Virus record (IMG/VR): IMGVR_UViG_3300037088_000377
Span: 1 to 63,879 of that record
DNA: 63,879 nt
From: a virus
Reading direction: 5' to 3' (one strand)
Both the position numbers and the translations under genes were made by a program. This document shows positions 23,436 through 31,537 of this stretch, one piece after another; the stretch's first letter is position 1, and the number at the start of each line of letters is the position of its first letter. The notes beneath the pieces are model-generated. The model was given only the letters and a program-made list of their open reading frames with translations, made no database searches and was not told the DNA's origin.

Positions 23436-24281
23436 ATGGAAGCAGGCACAGCAACAGCGGAGGAAAAACAGGGGAAGAAGGTAAAGCCCTGCGTTAAGAT
23501 GAGCCTCAGCGGTCTGAAGGTAGAAAACCTCCCCCAGTCCTCGGTCATCGTCCGAGTGACAGATGACGGAAAGAGTGCGGAATTCGACCTGTCCGCCATT
23601 AGGAAGAAACTATCTTCCTATGCTGATGAAATCGAAGTGCATCTTATTGTGACGCATTCCGACGCCGACAGGTTCCAAGCACGGCATAGGATGGGAACTT
23701 GGAAGGACATCGAAAACAACATCAGGATACCCATCCCCGATAGGTTGCCACCGAAAGGGCTGCGCTTTGAGCTACGGATGGTGGACGAGGCTAACTATGG
23801 GAGAATCCGAGGAACGTGCAAGGACCTAAGGCTTCCGCAGCTTACGGAGGGGAGCCTTCTATGTCTAGCCGTGGATATGGACTTGGGGGGTATTCCGTAC
23901 ACATTGCGTTATCCCGTTGGGGACTATCCGAGATTGGTTCTGTCCTCTGACCTTCTAAAGGCGGCGGGAGACCAGACCGTAGACGAGTACATGAGCCTAC
24001 TGGACAACCAAGTGAAGATTTTCCTGCCCGCAGTCCACAGGGTCCTTTCTCACATCGCTAGGAAGATGGGGATGGAAGGAAGGGAAGAATTAACTTCAGA
24101 GGAAGAGAACTGGGTAGTAGCCTTCGAGAAGTACGGCGCTCCACCAGAGGAATCCGACGAGCCTGCGACCATGGCTGTCATGGAGAAAGAAGAAGATTGG
24201 GTTTACTGTGTAGTATCACAGTGGGCCAAGGGAACAAGGTTCATGGAGGGATTCGTGAGGAGAGGAGAAAAGCAATGCTGA
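23436..24281 (+). CDS. ATPase-associated protein, partner 1
   Basis: 281 aa from the ATG at 23436 (AGAGGAGG upstream). The ordered pattern MSLSGLKVENLPQSSVIVRV, EFDLSAIRKKL, DADRFQARHRMG, NNIRIPIPDRLPPKGLRFELRMVDE and SLLCLAVDMDLGGIPYTLRYP fits the protein that, from memory, follows this GHKL ATPase in bacterial loci. Its function is unknown. It is mostly beta-sheet with no catalytic motif that I can see. It overlaps the next gene by 7 nt. Confidence 0.6.
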   Translation: MEAGTATAEEKQGKKVKPCVKMSLSGLKVENLPQSSVIVRVTDDGKSAEFDLSAIRKKLSSYADEIEVHLIVTHSDADRFQARHRMGTWKDIENNIRIPIPDRLPPKGLRFELRMVDEANYGRIRGTCKDLRLPQLTEGSLLCLAVDMDLGGIPYTLRYPVGDYPRLVLSSDLLKAAGDQTVDEYMSLLDNQVKIFLPAVHRVLSHIARKMGMEGREELTSEEENWVVAFEKYGAPPEESDEPATMAVMEKEEDWVYCVVSQWAKGTRFMEGFVRRGEKQC

Positions 24282-25060
24282 TGAGGATACGGAGATTCAA
24301 CCAGAGGGGGCTGGACAAGATACGGGAGGTCTACGCTAGTATCCGACAGACCGGCGTGATGCCAGACCAAGGGCAGAGAACCACAATCTTGATTGATGGC
24401 AACCTTACGGAGGAGTTACGCCCTGCGGCAAGCATCGACCCCGACAGGCGGTTTGCCTTAAGTTTTGAGTTGGGGCACCATTTGTCAGATGCCGTAGGGG
24501 CTGCCGGGCTGATGTTCAGAAAGGAGGAGTGGGAATGGCTGAGGTTTTTGTACTTGGACCAGATTTGCCAGAGGAATAAGAAGGGGAGTTCCTGGAATCC
24601 TCCCCAAGACGAGCACATCGCTGGACGGAGGGGTCGCCACAAGATTAGGACAGCCTACGAACTGTATGAGGGTGCAAAAGACATGGATGAAGCGGATAAG
24701 AGTATCTTGTCTAAGATTCCGCTGCAACAGGGAACCAGCGACGTATGGGATGTTATCTTTGCAGTGAAGTTCCCAATGTTACAGTATCACGAGGTGCTGT
24801 GGGCAATGACTATGGTGTACGTGAATGAGGATGGTGCCCTTCGTAAAGGGTTGAGCAGCAGGTCTCCGTGGGCTTCTAGGTACTTCCCTCGCTCTCTTGC
24901 GCATAACGCTGCCTACGGATTCGACTTTTCCTTCCTTGACCGGTATGCAGTTCTGGCGATGCTGCCCAAGAAGAACTTCGGAACGCTTTTGTCGAAACTC
25001 CCGAGGAAGGACAGGGACAGGGTCGAGGAAGCCAGAAACAGGTTAAAAAGGGTTCGGTAA
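24275..25060 (+). CDS. ATPase-associated protein, partner 2 (DUF6339-like)
   Basis: 261 aa from the ATG at 24275 after a GAGGAGAAAAG Shine-Dalgarno. It begins MLMRIRRFNQRGLDKIREV and has WEWLRFLYLDQICQ, a central HKIRTAYELYEGAKDMDEAD and near the end LDRYAVLAMLPKKNFGTLL. This layout matches my memory of the DUF6339-type third gene in the same bacterial loci; the assignment is unverified. It is helical, with no nuclease signature visible. It completes the ATPase trio. Confidence 0.6.
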   Translation: MLMRIRRFNQRGLDKIREVYASIRQTGVMPDQGQRTTILIDGNLTEELRPAASIDPDRRFALSFELGHHLSDAVGAAGLMFRKEEWEWLRFLYLDQICQRNKKGSSWNPPQDEHIAGRRGRHKIRTAYELYEGAKDMDEADKSILSKIPLQQGTSDVWDVIFAVKFPMLQYHEVLWAMTMVYVNEDGALRKGLSSRSPWASRYFPRSLAHNAAYGFDFSFLDRYAVLAMLPKKNFGTLLSKLPRKDRDRVEEARNRLKRVR

Positions 25061-25086
25061 CGATATCCAAAACTGGAGGAAATGAC

Positions 25087-25449
25087 ATGGCAAAAAAGCA
25101 TATGACTATCAGAATGCGTATAAAGGGCACGAGGGCGGTACTCCGGTCAAAAAAGACTCCCGCCCATACCAAACCGGGGCTACAGAAGTACTTAGATGGG
25201 CTGCTCACCCCCAAGCATTCCATACCCCTGACCACACGGATAAAGGGCACAGTGGCTTCATTGGGCTCCCCCCATACCCCGGAGATTTTCAAGAAAGGGG
25301 CAGAGGAGAGAGTGAGCCTCCTTCTTGAACAGCGCCTTGAGGAGCTTTTCGGATGCGACCAAGCTCGTCTTCAACGCTTCTTCTCGAAACTTATTGGCTA
25401 TGACCAGTCCGTTCCCAAAAACTTTTTCTCTAAACTTGTTGGACGCTGA
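25087..25449 (+). CDS. Small basic protein with internal repeat
   Basis: 120 aa with a strong GGAGG 7 nt before the ATG. Two related N-terminal segments (RIKGTRAVLRSKKTPAHTKPG and RIKGTVASLGSPHTPEIFKKG) and two C-terminal ones (FFSKLIGYDQ, FFSKLVGR) indicate internal duplication. It is strongly basic, so it could contact nucleic acid. The last 192 nt are read on the opposite strand as the methyltransferase C-terminus. Confidence 0.55.
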   Translation: MAKKHMTIRMRIKGTRAVLRSKKTPAHTKPGLQKYLDGLLTPKHSIPLTTRIKGTVASLGSPHTPEIFKKGAEERVSLLLEQRLEELFGCDQARLQRFFSKLIGYDQSVPKNFFSKLVGR

Positions 25450-26415
25450 CTGGTCAACCATTTCTATTCTTTCACCTAGCCACCTCATTACTGGCACAGC
25501 CATGCTGTTACCAAGTGCCATGTAGCGTAGCATGTCGGGGCACTCCTCCTCGGGTCTACCTTCCCAAGATATCCGGGTGAAGTTGTCTTCGAATCCCATA
25601 AGCCTTTCCCACTCGACAGGAGTGAGGTGGCGGGTTCTACCGTCAGCCTCGGTGATGTAAGTCTCAGACGTAGGATTGTAGCAGCCTATACCTCGTGCTT
25701 TAAGGCAGAAGGAGAGACTTCCTCCGTTGGTAGTTAATTCTGAGTATTGACTGCTCTTTGGAGAGATTCTCGGAGTCTTGGGTACAGGTTGTAAGCTGTC
25801 TTCCCCATTGCCTTGTACTTCTTCTCCCGATTCAGGAGTCCTTGGGCCGCTTTCTTCCCCAAATAAAACTTCCCAGGCAGGTTGGCTATCTCCAAGATAC
25901 CCCACAACGAACACTCTTTTGCGTCTTTGGGCGACCTCGAAGAATCTAGCATCCAGCACCCTGTAAGCGAACCCGTACCCGCATTTGCCCAATTCCCAGA
26001 GGAAGGCTCCAAAATCGTGATGCTTTGTCCCGTTTTCAGCTTCAAGCGAATTGGAGGACAGAACTCCGGGGACGTTCTCCCAGAGGACCCAGCGTGCCCT
26101 GGACCTCTTGGCAAGTTTGCAGAAAGCCAGCATAAGGCTTCCTCGTTCGTCGGAGAGACCTTGTTTTTTACCGTTAATGCTGTAGGGCTGGCAGGGGGTT
26201 CCTCCGACGAGCAGGTCGATTTTAGAGTCTCTGAATTTCTTTTTTCTTTCAAGGGTCGTCATGTCTCCTAAGTCTTCAATGGTGGGAAACCTATTGTGCA
26301 GTACTGCTTTGGGGAACTTCTTTATCTCCGAGAACCAAGCAGCTTTCCATCCAAGTGGCTCCCAAGCGACGGTGGTCGCCTCGATTCCGCTGCAAACGCT
26401 GCCATAGGTTATCAT
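25258..26415 (-). CDS. DNA cytosine-C5 methyltransferase 1
   Basis: 385 aa with the full set of C5-methylase motifs: I (SVCSGIEA, 6-13), IV with catalytic Cys (GGTPCQPYS, 71-79), VI (WENVPG, 112-117), VIII (QRRKRVFVVG, 163-172), IX (RHLTPVEWERLMGF) and X (ALGNSMAVP). It transfers a methyl group from S-adenosylmethionine to cytosine in a specific DNA site. About 65 residues follow motif X and include repeated NKFRE/EKLLK segments lying antisense to the plus-strand gene. No cognate restriction enzyme is seen. It lies downstream of a second methylase gene in one operon. Confidence 0.92.
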   Translation of the reverse strand: MITYGSVCSGIEATTVAWEPLGWKAAWFSEIKKFPKAVLHNRFPTIEDLGDMTTLERKKKFRDSKIDLLVGGTPCQPYSINGKKQGLSDERGSLMLAFCKLAKRSRARWVLWENVPGVLSSNSLEAENGTKHHDFGAFLWELGKCGYGFAYRVLDARFFEVAQRRKRVFVVGYLGDSQPAWEVLFGEESGPRTPESGEEVQGNGEDSLQPVPKTPRISPKSSQYSELTTNGGSLSFCLKARGIGCYNPTSETYITEADGRTRHLTPVEWERLMGFEDNFTRISWEGRPEEECPDMLRYMALGNSMAVPVMRWLGERIEMVDQSASNKFREKVFGNGLVIANKFREEALKTSLVASEKLLKALFKKEAHSLLCPFLENLRGMGGAQ

Positions 26416-26441
26416 CAGGGTTTAATACCTAGTTTTCAATC

Positions 26442-26750
26442 TTACTTTAGAAGCGTCTTGGCCTTGGCATCGGCAATCAACTCGTCGAAGCTTTCTAAGA
26501 CTTCCTCACACTCTGCTTTGATGGCGGTAATCTTCTGGTCACGTGCCACTTTAACTGATGCTTTTTGCATCTCTAAAATTTGAATCGCCCTTGTCATACC
26601 CTTGCTTTTTAATGGGGTTAAACTTGTCGGTGTCGCCTTCTTAGTTTCATATCTTTTGCGCCTTTCTTCCGACCAAGTCCGTTTGGTGGGAGATGGCGTC
26701 ACGGTGGTTTCTACAGTTCCTACTGCTGTGGTCACATCATTCGTATTCAT
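26442..26750 (-). CDS. Small coiled-coil protein between methylases
   Basis: 102 aa from the ATG at 26750 (AAGGAG 8 nt upstream). The N-terminal half is Thr/Ser-rich and probably disordered. The C-terminal half is a helix or coiled coil (MTRAIQILEMQKASVKVARDQKITAIKAECEEVLESFDELIADAK). It lies 13 nt after the upstream methylase and 27 nt before the next. Function is unknown. Confidence 0.55.
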   Translation of the reverse strand: MNTNDVTTAVGTVETTVTPSPTKRTWSEERRKRYETKKATPTSLTPLKSKGMTRAIQILEMQKASVKVARDQKITAIKAECEEVLESFDELIADAKAKTLLK

Positions 26751-26763
26751 AGTTGTTTTCTCC

Positions 26764-27612
26764 TTAGGTACTAATACTGCTTCCATGACCTTTCCTCTCT
26801 TTCTCGACTTGGACGATGAACATCCCGATGAGCGCCGGGATGACCCAGACGACAGAATTCCCGCAGCACTTAACTCTGTCCACCCATTTGGTATACCCAT
26901 GAACTGTTCGCAGGCTTCGGCGGTAGGCATTAAATTCGGATTCTTCTGGAGTATTGCTCTGGCCAGCATTTCCTGTGCCCAACTGGCGCTTCCAGTAATC
27001 CCAGTATTGGCTTTTTTCCTTAATCTCCCCCCAGAAGTTATCGGGAAGGTCTTTCTGAAAGACCAGTTTGACTTCTTCAAAAGAATTGCGGTGGCTGAAG
27101 GGGTAGTTGTTACAAGCGATAATCCAGACACGGGGTCGAGAGTGGGGGATTCCGAAGACCTCACTCTCCAATATGGTCGTCCCCCAAGCGTAGCCTTCTT
27201 TTTCCAAGTCGGAGAGGACCCTGTCCCCATCTGACGTATGCAAAAGTCTAGCCACGTTTTCAACGATGACCCAAGGTGGGCGGATTTCTCGGATAAGCCT
27301 GAGAAAGTGGTACCAGAGCCCGGATGTAGAGGTTGGCTGTTCGGGGGTGCCGATACCGAGCTTTTTTCTTCCTGCACCAGAAATACTGGTGCAGGGGAAT
27401 CCCCCTGACAGGATGTCAACATGTCCAAGCTCTTCTCCCTTGCACTGCTTAATATCCTCATACTGTCGTACATCGGGCCAATGCTTCTTCAGGATAGCTT
27501 TAGGGTAGGGGGCAATCTCTACCTGGAAGACCGTCTTGATTTCAGGGGACACCTCAAGACCCCAGTCTATCATCCCCACGCCTGAAAACAGGCTGCCGTG
27601 CTTAAGTGTCAT
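26764..27612 (-). CDS. DNA cytosine-C5 methyltransferase 2
   Basis: 282 aa, compact, with motif I (GSLFSGVGMIDWGL), catalytic motif IV (GGFPCTSIS, Cys74), motif VI (VENVARLL, 117-124), motif VIII (HSRPRVWIIA) and motif X (CCGNSVVWVIPALIG). The short spacer between VIII and X implies a small target-recognition region. It is clearly different in sequence from methyltransferase 1, so the two probably modify different sites. It is the first gene of the leftward methylase operon. Confidence 0.92.
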   Translation of the reverse strand: MTLKHGSLFSGVGMIDWGLEVSPEIKTVFQVEIAPYPKAILKKHWPDVRQYEDIKQCKGEELGHVDILSGGFPCTSISGAGRKKLGIGTPEQPTSTSGLWYHFLRLIREIRPPWVIVENVARLLHTSDGDRVLSDLEKEGYAWGTTILESEVFGIPHSRPRVWIIACNNYPFSHRNSFEEVKLVFQKDLPDNFWGEIKEKSQYWDYWKRQLGTGNAGQSNTPEESEFNAYRRSLRTVHGYTKWVDRVKCCGNSVVWVIPALIGMFIVQVEKERKGHGSSIST

Positions 27613-27637
27613 GTGCCCTCAAGGGATAATACTAAGG
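27613..27637 (-). promoter_or_regulatory. Dyad-type promoter, copy A (methylase operon)
   Basis: Minus strand TAGTATTATCCC (27634..27623) followed by TTGA and GGG, so a CCC..GGG dyad lies just after the AT-rich -10-like box and before the start at 27612. The same 12-mer recurs at 63436..63425. Confidence 0.4.
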
Positions 27638-27650
27638 GGAAGTTGTTTCT

Positions 27651-29423
27651 CTAGCGGTTGGCGCGTGAGACAAACAAAGATTCAAATGACGGCTCGTCTA
27701 TCTTGACGATGAAGCTCCCGAGGATATCTGGGTCGGTTCTGTAAAGGTGCCCCTCTTTCATCATCTTTCGCTTGGAGTACCCCGACCCAATGGGGGATGA
27801 CTTATCCACCAAGCTGTGAATCCACGCCGCCATAGCCGCTTCTCTGCTGTCCTTGGACCCCATCAACGCCCGTGCCGCCCGACTCATTCCCCGGCGCACA
27901 TCCGGCCTGTGCAGCCCGAGGACATCCGCCACCTGCTGGAACGACCTGTACTTTGAATACTCGATAATAGCCCTGGACAAACCTCCTTTGAGAGAGTCCT
28001 CCAGCCCCGCCTTGGTCAGTACTTGCGACAAGACCTCAACAGTAGGCTCTCCGAAGAGCAGGAAAGCGCCAATGACCCGGATGGCCATACGGATGCGGAA
28101 TGAGCATACCGTCTGGGTAGATTTGAAGATGGTGGCCAGCGTGGTTTGGGTGTTGTGGGTGGGAATCATACTCTTACCACATAAATAAAGGTGGGAGGGG
28201 GAATCCACGGTGAGACAACGCATCAGCTTGGGTGCAACCTTAGTTACCTTATTGATATGATGGCTAAGCGAATCTCCCTTAAGATTTAACCGTTTTTGTC
28301 TGGCTAACTTTCTCGGTAAGCGAAAACACGGGACGGTAGTGGTAAACGCTGTTCCCCATCCATCGGAGTAACGCTTTTCCCCTTTGTAAATGCAATAGCT
28401 CCGCTTGGGTCTGAATTGATGTTTGATGCCTAATGACCATAGTAGTTCGTCAATTCCTCCTATGATGGCGGGCGAACAGTTTGTAAATGAGCATGTACCC
28501 AACTTAGTACATGAGCCATCTGTGTCCATTAGACCTTGGAGTAGAGCTAACCTTTGGCGTGCGGAGGCACGTAAGTATATTGACGGGATATGCTTGTTCT
28601 TTATAACTCCGAGCTTCTTTAGGGAAGACCAGAGACCCAAGATATGCCAACGCTGTGGGTCTTTGTCACTCTGATACCACTTATACCCAGCAGCCGAAAA
28701 ATGAGACAGTATTTCTTTGACATCTTCAGCGCTTCCTGTCAGGATGCCGCAATCGCTGTTTCCATCCCCAAGCCAAGCTCCAAGACAATATGGGTCCACA
28801 AGCAGGGGTTGGTCCGGCAATTCCAACTCATGCGTAAGGGCAATATGGTGATTCGCCAGGTATTTACCCTGTCTTGAACTTGCACAGTAGCGTTGTGTTT
28901 CGTATATCTCCTGTGTGGTACGGACAGTTTTGTCTAAACGGTACACATTTCTATGCTTGGCATTTTGACGGTCATTGTAGGTTGTCGTAAGCCAAAGATG
29001 GTCGTTCCCTGCATAGAGTTTTTCTCCAGTGTCCAATTCAATTTCATAAGTTATATCGGGGTAGCAAGTCGGATGAGCTTTCAATACACGAGTCGGCAGT
29101 CCGTTATCGTCAAGCACCAAGTCCCCGTCTACAATGTCCCCGTTACGTTTCCATCCATCAGGGGTGGGTATCGGGGTATCAACATCCAATAACTTTCCCA
29201 AGAGATAATAGGATAAAAGTATATCCTGGTCCTCCTGGCTGAGGTACTTGAGCATCTTCAGGAACCCTGTAAAGTTCTCCTGGATGTAGGTGAAGATGTC
29301 ATCCTCTTGGAGGTCCCGCTGAGTCTCCAAACTTATCGTTGTAGCCCCCTCCAGCGCCTCCTCTTCGCTTAACAGGAGAGACCTAGCACTGGTAATTGAG
29401 GTCATATACGGGGTTTGCTCCAA
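27651..29423 (-). CDS. Sigma-region-4-like HTH protein interrupted by an intein
   Basis: 590 aa precursor. The exteins (residues 1-77 and 425-590) join to YLSQEDQDILLSYYLLGK + TQTTLATIFKSTQTV, which reads like the helix-turn-helix of sigma-70 region 4. A second HTH-like segment follows (FQQVADVLGLHRPDVRRGM). The protein is therefore a likely DNA-binding transcription factor, active only after splicing. A TTG start at 29423 with GGAGG 5 nt upstream is most like other genes here; an ATG at 29405 is the alternative. The spliced product would be ~243 aa. Confidence 0.7.
   Translation of the reverse strand: MEQTPYMTSITSARSLLLSEEEALEGATTISLETQRDLQEDDIFTYIQENFTGFLKMLKYLSQEDQDILLSYYLLGKLLDVDTPIPTPDGWKRNGDIVDGDLVLDDNGLPTRVLKAHPTCYPDITYEIELDTGEKLYAGNDHLWLTTTYNDRQNAKHRNVYRLDKTVRTTQEIYETQRYCASSRQGKYLANHHIALTHELELPDQPLLVDPYCLGAWLGDGNSDCGILTGSAEDVKEILSHFSAAGYKWYQSDKDPQRWHILGLWSSLKKLGVIKNKHIPSIYLRASARQRLALLQGLMDTDGSCTKLGTCSFTNCSPAIIGGIDELLWSLGIKHQFRPKRSYCIYKGEKRYSDGWGTAFTTTVPCFRLPRKLARQKRLNLKGDSLSHHINKVTKVAPKLMRCLTVDSPSHLYLCGKSMIPTHNTQTTLATIFKSTQTVCSFRIRMAIRVIGAFLLFGEPTVEVLSQVLTKAGLEDSLKGGLSRAIIEYSKYRSFQQVADVLGLHRPDVRRGMSRAARALMGSKDSREAAMAAWIHSLVDKSSPIGSGYSKRKMMKEGHLYRTDPDILGSFIVKIDEPSFESLFVSRANR
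28152..29192 (-). mobile_element. Class 3 intein with LAGLIDADG endonuclease (HTH protein)
   Basis: 347 residues from LLDVDTPIPTPDGW to SMIPTHN. The first residue is Leu, not Cys or Ser. A Trp in block B (NDHLW), a Cys in block F (LMRCLTV) and a Thr in block G (PTHN) form the W-C-T set that defines class 3 inteins, which splice through the block F cysteine. The +1 extein residue is Thr. LAGLIDADG-type motifs CLGAWLGDG and ALLQGLMDTDG indicate a homing endonuclease. Confidence 0.85.
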
Positions 29424-29610
29424 TTTTCCCTCCGGCCATTCTATATAATGGCCACATTTCCGGCTGTCGCACCGAAACTTGCAAAAGCAATAGGGAATTT
29501 TGCGAATTTTATGGAAAAATTGTGTATTGGGGTATTAAGGAGAAGTGTGTCCAAAATCATCATACCTGATAAATACTGTAAATCCAAGGAAATCCCTGAT
29601 GTAGAAACGA

Positions 29611-29639
29611 AAAGGGCGGGGGACTGGCCCCCGCCCTTT
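29611..29639. terminator. Strong bidirectional terminator
   Basis: A perfect 12-bp inverted repeat AAAGGGCGGGGG / CCCCCGCCCTTT with a 5-nt loop ACTGG. It has A- and T-runs on both sides so it can act on either strand, and it overlaps the last two bases of the GIY-YIG gene ending at 29638. It separates that gene from the HTH/intein gene downstream. Confidence 0.8.
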
Positions 29640-30576
29640 AGCCGTGAGTGATAGGGGGTTCTGTTGGCGGCAAGTGGCGACCTTCTCTTATTGCGGCTAC
29701 CCGCTTGACCCGTATCTCAGGATTAGCCCACGATTTCCTCATAGCCTCTACCCATTTGGCGTGCCGCTCGGGGTAAGCCATCGCCTTCTCACGGGCTTCC
29801 AATAGGTTGGTGCGGCATTCTGAAGACTGTGAGGCTTTCAAAACTGCTGAACGATAATCTTCATCCTTCCACTTATCCTTTATTGACTCAGATAGTTTAG
29901 AACGAACTTCTGGTGACTGCATAGCTTTTGTATGTTTAATGCAGTACTCGGGGTTGGAAAGGGCTTCTCGAAGTGCTTTAATTTTTTTAGCACGGATTTC
30001 AGGATTAGACCAACTACGCTTGGTAACTTTACTAAGTTTAGCACGGACCATAGGGTCGGCGTTCGCCGACGCCTGCGCTGCCATTATCTTAGAACGAAAC
30101 TTAATATTAGCCCAATTCCTTCTACTTAAAATGCTTCTTTTTTCATGATATTCTGGATTAAGAAGTGCCTTTTTCATAGACTCTGCGTGTCGAATACGAA
30201 ATTGAGGGTCTTTCCACATCTGCTTGCTATGGATAGCCATTTTCTGACGAGTTTCAAGACCAAGGGGTCCGGTACGTCCTTCTCCACCCCGACAAATGTT
30301 ATAACCATACTCAGGGTCCTGTGACCGCAGGAATTTGATAAATTCCCGCTCGGTCTCATCAAGCTCTTTACGAGTTTGGATATCGGAGCAGAGGGCATGA
30401 ATGGACCACAAAGAAGATTGTGGGTACTTTCGCATTGAATTAAAAAGGTGGGAACTGCCTGTTTTATGTCGGGCAGAGGACATCTTCTGTTGAAGGTAAT
30501 GCTGAAGATTTTTTCCTTTGTGCTGCCCGACATAGTACTTACCGGTTTCGTGGTTAACGATGAGATAGATAAACAT
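29638..30576 (-). CDS. GIY-YIG homing endonuclease, paralogue A
   Basis: 312 aa. It has the GIY-YIG signature IYLIVNHETGKYYVGQHKG at the N-terminus, then RGGEGRTGPLG and a long series of NUMOD3-like repeats with W-x-(D/N)-P-x-x-R (MWKDPQFR, SWSNPEIRAKK, SWANPEIRVKR). The first ~105 residues nearly match paralogue B at 40904..41839. It sits directly downstream of the virion-like gene at 30625 and is AT-rich. It is a probable free-standing homing gene. Confidence 0.88.
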   Translation of the reverse strand: MFIYLIVNHETGKYYVGQHKGKNLQHYLQQKMSSARHKTGSSHLFNSMRKYPQSSLWSIHALCSDIQTRKELDETEREFIKFLRSQDPEYGYNICRGGEGRTGPLGLETRQKMAIHSKQMWKDPQFRIRHAESMKKALLNPEYHEKRSILSRRNWANIKFRSKIMAAQASANADPMVRAKLSKVTKRSWSNPEIRAKKIKALREALSNPEYCIKHTKAMQSPEVRSKLSESIKDKWKDEDYRSAVLKASQSSECRTNLLEAREKAMAYPERHAKWVEAMRKSWANPEIRVKRVAAIREGRHLPPTEPPITHG

Positions 30577-30606
30577 ATGAACTTCCCTTCTATAAATACT
30601 TTGGAA
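30577..30606 (-). repeat. Leader repeat of GIY-YIG paralogue A
   Basis: The 30 nt in front of this gene share the core GAAAGTTC..GTATTTATA spacing with the region before paralogue B (41840..41870), about 24 of 30 positions. The duplicated unit therefore includes the leader and not just the coding sequence. Confidence 0.6.
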
Positions 30607-30624
30607 AGTTCAAAATGTAAGTCG

Positions 30625-31452
30625 TCACGAAACGCTGATTGCGAGGACCCCGCCCGTATACTCAATCGGGTTGAGATATCCCTTGCTGGCATATGCTGTG
30701 GACTGCCCGACAGTGGAGAAGATAATCCATGACGAGCTTCCGGCCGGGAACCTTCCGGCGTGCGCGTACCCGCTGACCGCAGGCAGGACCGCTGCTGCGG
30801 GAGTAATCGAGGAGCTATCCATCAGGATGGCTGCCTCAAGGATGGCAGTGATAGATGCTGCCGTAGTGATAAGCCCGGCACCGATGGTCGCCTGGTCGCT
30901 GCTGGCCGAGGCGGCTGCGTTGAATGACGAGGAAGCCCCCAGTGTTGAGCCGCCCACTGCGGTGACATGAGCGACCTCGAACACGACCGCTTGGATACCG
31001 GAATCGAACACCGGACGACCGGCCTCAATGGGCGGTGTGCTTGGCGGAGAGGTGACCAGTCCAGGGTCAATGATGAAGATTTGCTGTGTTCCCACGGCTG
31101 CCTGAGCAAAGAAAGCATAGGCGCTTAAGTAGTTGCCTGAGACATCAGGAGAGACGACAGGCGGAGAAAGTGGGGGGCTCATCGAGCCTTCTTGAGTCAG
31201 GTTAACAATTTGGGTCTTCTGGGAGTACGAGCTTGACTTGTCGTCAAGGATGTTAGGGGCGGGGGTTTCGGCAGAAAGCTGACCCACATTGAACCCATAG
31301 CTGGTCCGATGGGCGAACACGAATACCACTAGACCGGTCTTGTTGGAAACGGTGCTAAGAACGGGGGCTGGGAGCCACACGCTGAGTGGGACTTCCGGGT
31401 ATACATTGAAGTTCTTTGCACTTTGGACGATTCTGTAGACGTTGGCTGCCAT
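30625..31452 (-). CDS. Virion-like protein (beta-rich, Ala/Ser-rich)
   Basis: 275 aa, MAANVYRIVQSAKNFNVYPEV at the start. It has a beta-strand-like N-terminus (LPAPVLSTVSNKTGLVVFVFAHR), proline-rich turns (MSPPLSPPVVSP, TSPPSTPPIE) and a long Ala/Ser-rich part, a composition usual in phage tail or head decoration proteins. No enzymatic motif. It is related in style to the genes at 41886, 56889 and 58548. Its promoter is the dyad-type copy just upstream. Confidence 0.6.
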   Translation of the reverse strand: MAANVYRIVQSAKNFNVYPEVPLSVWLPAPVLSTVSNKTGLVVFVFAHRTSYGFNVGQLSAETPAPNILDDKSSSYSQKTQIVNLTQEGSMSPPLSPPVVSPDVSGNYLSAYAFFAQAAVGTQQIFIIDPGLVTSPPSTPPIEAGRPVFDSGIQAVVFEVAHVTAVGGSTLGASSSFNAAASASSDQATIGAGLITTAASITAILEAAILMDSSSITPAAAVLPAVSGYAHAGRFPAGSSSWIIFSTVGQSTAYASKGYLNPIEYTGGVLAISVS

Positions 31453-31459
31453 GTTTGTC

Positions 31460-31500
31460 TCCTATGCCCTAGTTGGGCTGCCTCTATATATAATTCCGAT
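31460..31500 (-). promoter_or_regulatory. Dyad-type promoter, copy B
   Basis: Minus strand AATTATATATAG (31495..31484), then GCCC-AACTA-GGGC (31478..31466), then AGGAG before the start at 31452. The adjacent TTCCGATAGTCGGAA dyad (31496..31510) lies between this and the divergent HNH gene. Confidence 0.4.
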
Positions 31501-31537
31501 AGTCGGAACTATAGCCCCCCTTTATAGAGGAACTATT

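Noticed and set aside
26750-27473. Longer N-terminal extension of the small coiled-coil gene
   Set aside because: The extension is an out-of-frame reading of the methyltransferase gene; the ATG at 26750 has the ribosome site.
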